Assembly (NCBI RefSeq): GCF_003807585.1
Contig: NZ_RMBX01000002.1
Location: 248,001 to 312,000, forward strand
Reading direction: 5' to 3'
DNA: 64,000 nt
DNA from: Chitinophaga barathri
Lineage (GTDB): Bacteria; Bacteroidota; Bacteroidia; Chitinophagales; Chitinophagaceae
Shown: positions 63,843 through 64,000 of the stretch, one piece after another
Layout of the letters: each line of letters opens with the position of its first letter
Position numbering within the stretch: position 1 is the stretch's first letter
The notes under the pieces: model-generated
Databases searched by the model: none
What the model was told of the DNA's origin: nothing
What the model saw: the letters and a program-made list of their open reading frames with translations, nothing else
Translations under genes and position numbers: made by a program

Positions 63843-64000
63843 CTAGAATACGCCTGTTTCAGCAAATGCGGGTACCTGGTCCTTCTCGTCCGCCGGTGCC
63901 AGCGCCACCATCTTAAAATAGCGGCATTGTACTGGTTTTGAGAGTTTTATACTTTGTTTTACCGGGCTGTTCAGGATATTGGCAAAGCTGCCTTTCGCCA
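63843..64000 (-). CDS. C-terminal end of a gene with F5/8-type or similar carbohydrate-binding domain (cut by window edge)
   Basis: The last 52 codons of a minus-strand gene enter from the right edge and stop at TAG. The peptide has the pattern of the final strands of discoidin-like domains: GSFANILNSPVKQSIKLS, KPVQCRYFKMVAL, then FAETGVF. This ending is common on secreted glycoside hydrolases such as fucosidases and galactosidases of Bacteroidota. The catalytic part is outside the window, so the enzyme class is unknown. Confidence 0.7.
   Translation of the reverse strand, partial: AKGSFANILNSPVKQSIKLSKPVQCRYFKMVALAPADEKDQVPAFAETGVF

Overview
The window looks like chromosomal DNA from a member of the Bacteroidota, most likely a Chitinophaga-like member of the Chitinophagaceae. 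The evidence is: promoters of the Bacteroidota type (TTTG, about 19 bp, TAnnTTTG) ahead of many genes; a SusC/SusD pair and a second TonB-dependent receptor; a succinate dehydrogenase operon in the order cytochrome b, flavoprotein, iron-sulfur subunit; an arginine pathway built around an ArgF'-type (acyl-ornithine) carbamoyltransferase; BlaI/M56 and LytTR regulators; and few recognisable Shine-Dalgarno sites. Most of it is ordinary housekeeping sequence. I see no prophage, transposase, CRISPR array or rRNA operon.

Layout. 1-1.7 kb: minus-strand DUF2520, kdsC and UbiA-family cluster (UbiA cut by the left edge). 2-5.3 kb: topA and a SirB1-like gene. 5.4-12.3 kb: M48 lipoprotein peptidase, plsY, prmA, a secreted protein of unknown function, rpsO-pnp and ftsE. 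12.4-15.9 kb: a BlaI repressor with an M56 peptidase carrying two TonB C-terminal domains, a 765-bp gap full of 11-bp-period tandem repeats, and a lipocalin-like secreted protein. 15.9-24 kb: purM, ribF, holA, a DEDD exonuclease, a membrane-anchored coiled-coil protein, a CheY-like regulator, an ABC-F ATPase and an HdeD-like membrane protein. 24-37.7 kb: oligopeptidase B-like lipoprotein, a Tat-exported oxidoreductase, a HicBA-like pair, sdhCAB, murQ with an amino-sugar kinase, a CtpA-type S41 protease and small envelope proteins. 37.8-41.2 kb: der, era, initiator tRNA and ssb.

41.3-54 kb is the main accessory-looking stretch. A TPP riboswitch precedes a TonB-dependent receptor, which suggests outer-membrane thiamine uptake. 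Next comes a LytTR regulator with one intact and one degenerate LytS-type kinase, divergent from a susC-susD operon that ends in two thioredoxin-fold proteins.

54.2-63.4 kb holds a nearly complete arginine biosynthesis operon on the minus strand: a GNAT acetyltransferase as probable first enzyme, then argG, argC, argD, argF', argB, argE, a second GNAT gene and argH. Only carbamoyl-phosphate synthetase is absent. It starts from a promoter that contains a perfect 14-bp palindrome and has a leader of roughly 275 nt. Between the first GNAT gene and argG lie three 55-56-bp tandem repeats. Each begins with ATGAAA, folds into a hairpin with compensatory changes, and together they create two overlapping short ORFs, the second rich in arginine codons, chained by ATGA junctions into argG. 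This is the most interesting candidate for an undescribed regulatory device in the window. The right edge cuts a minus-strand gene with a probable carbohydrate-binding C-terminal domain.
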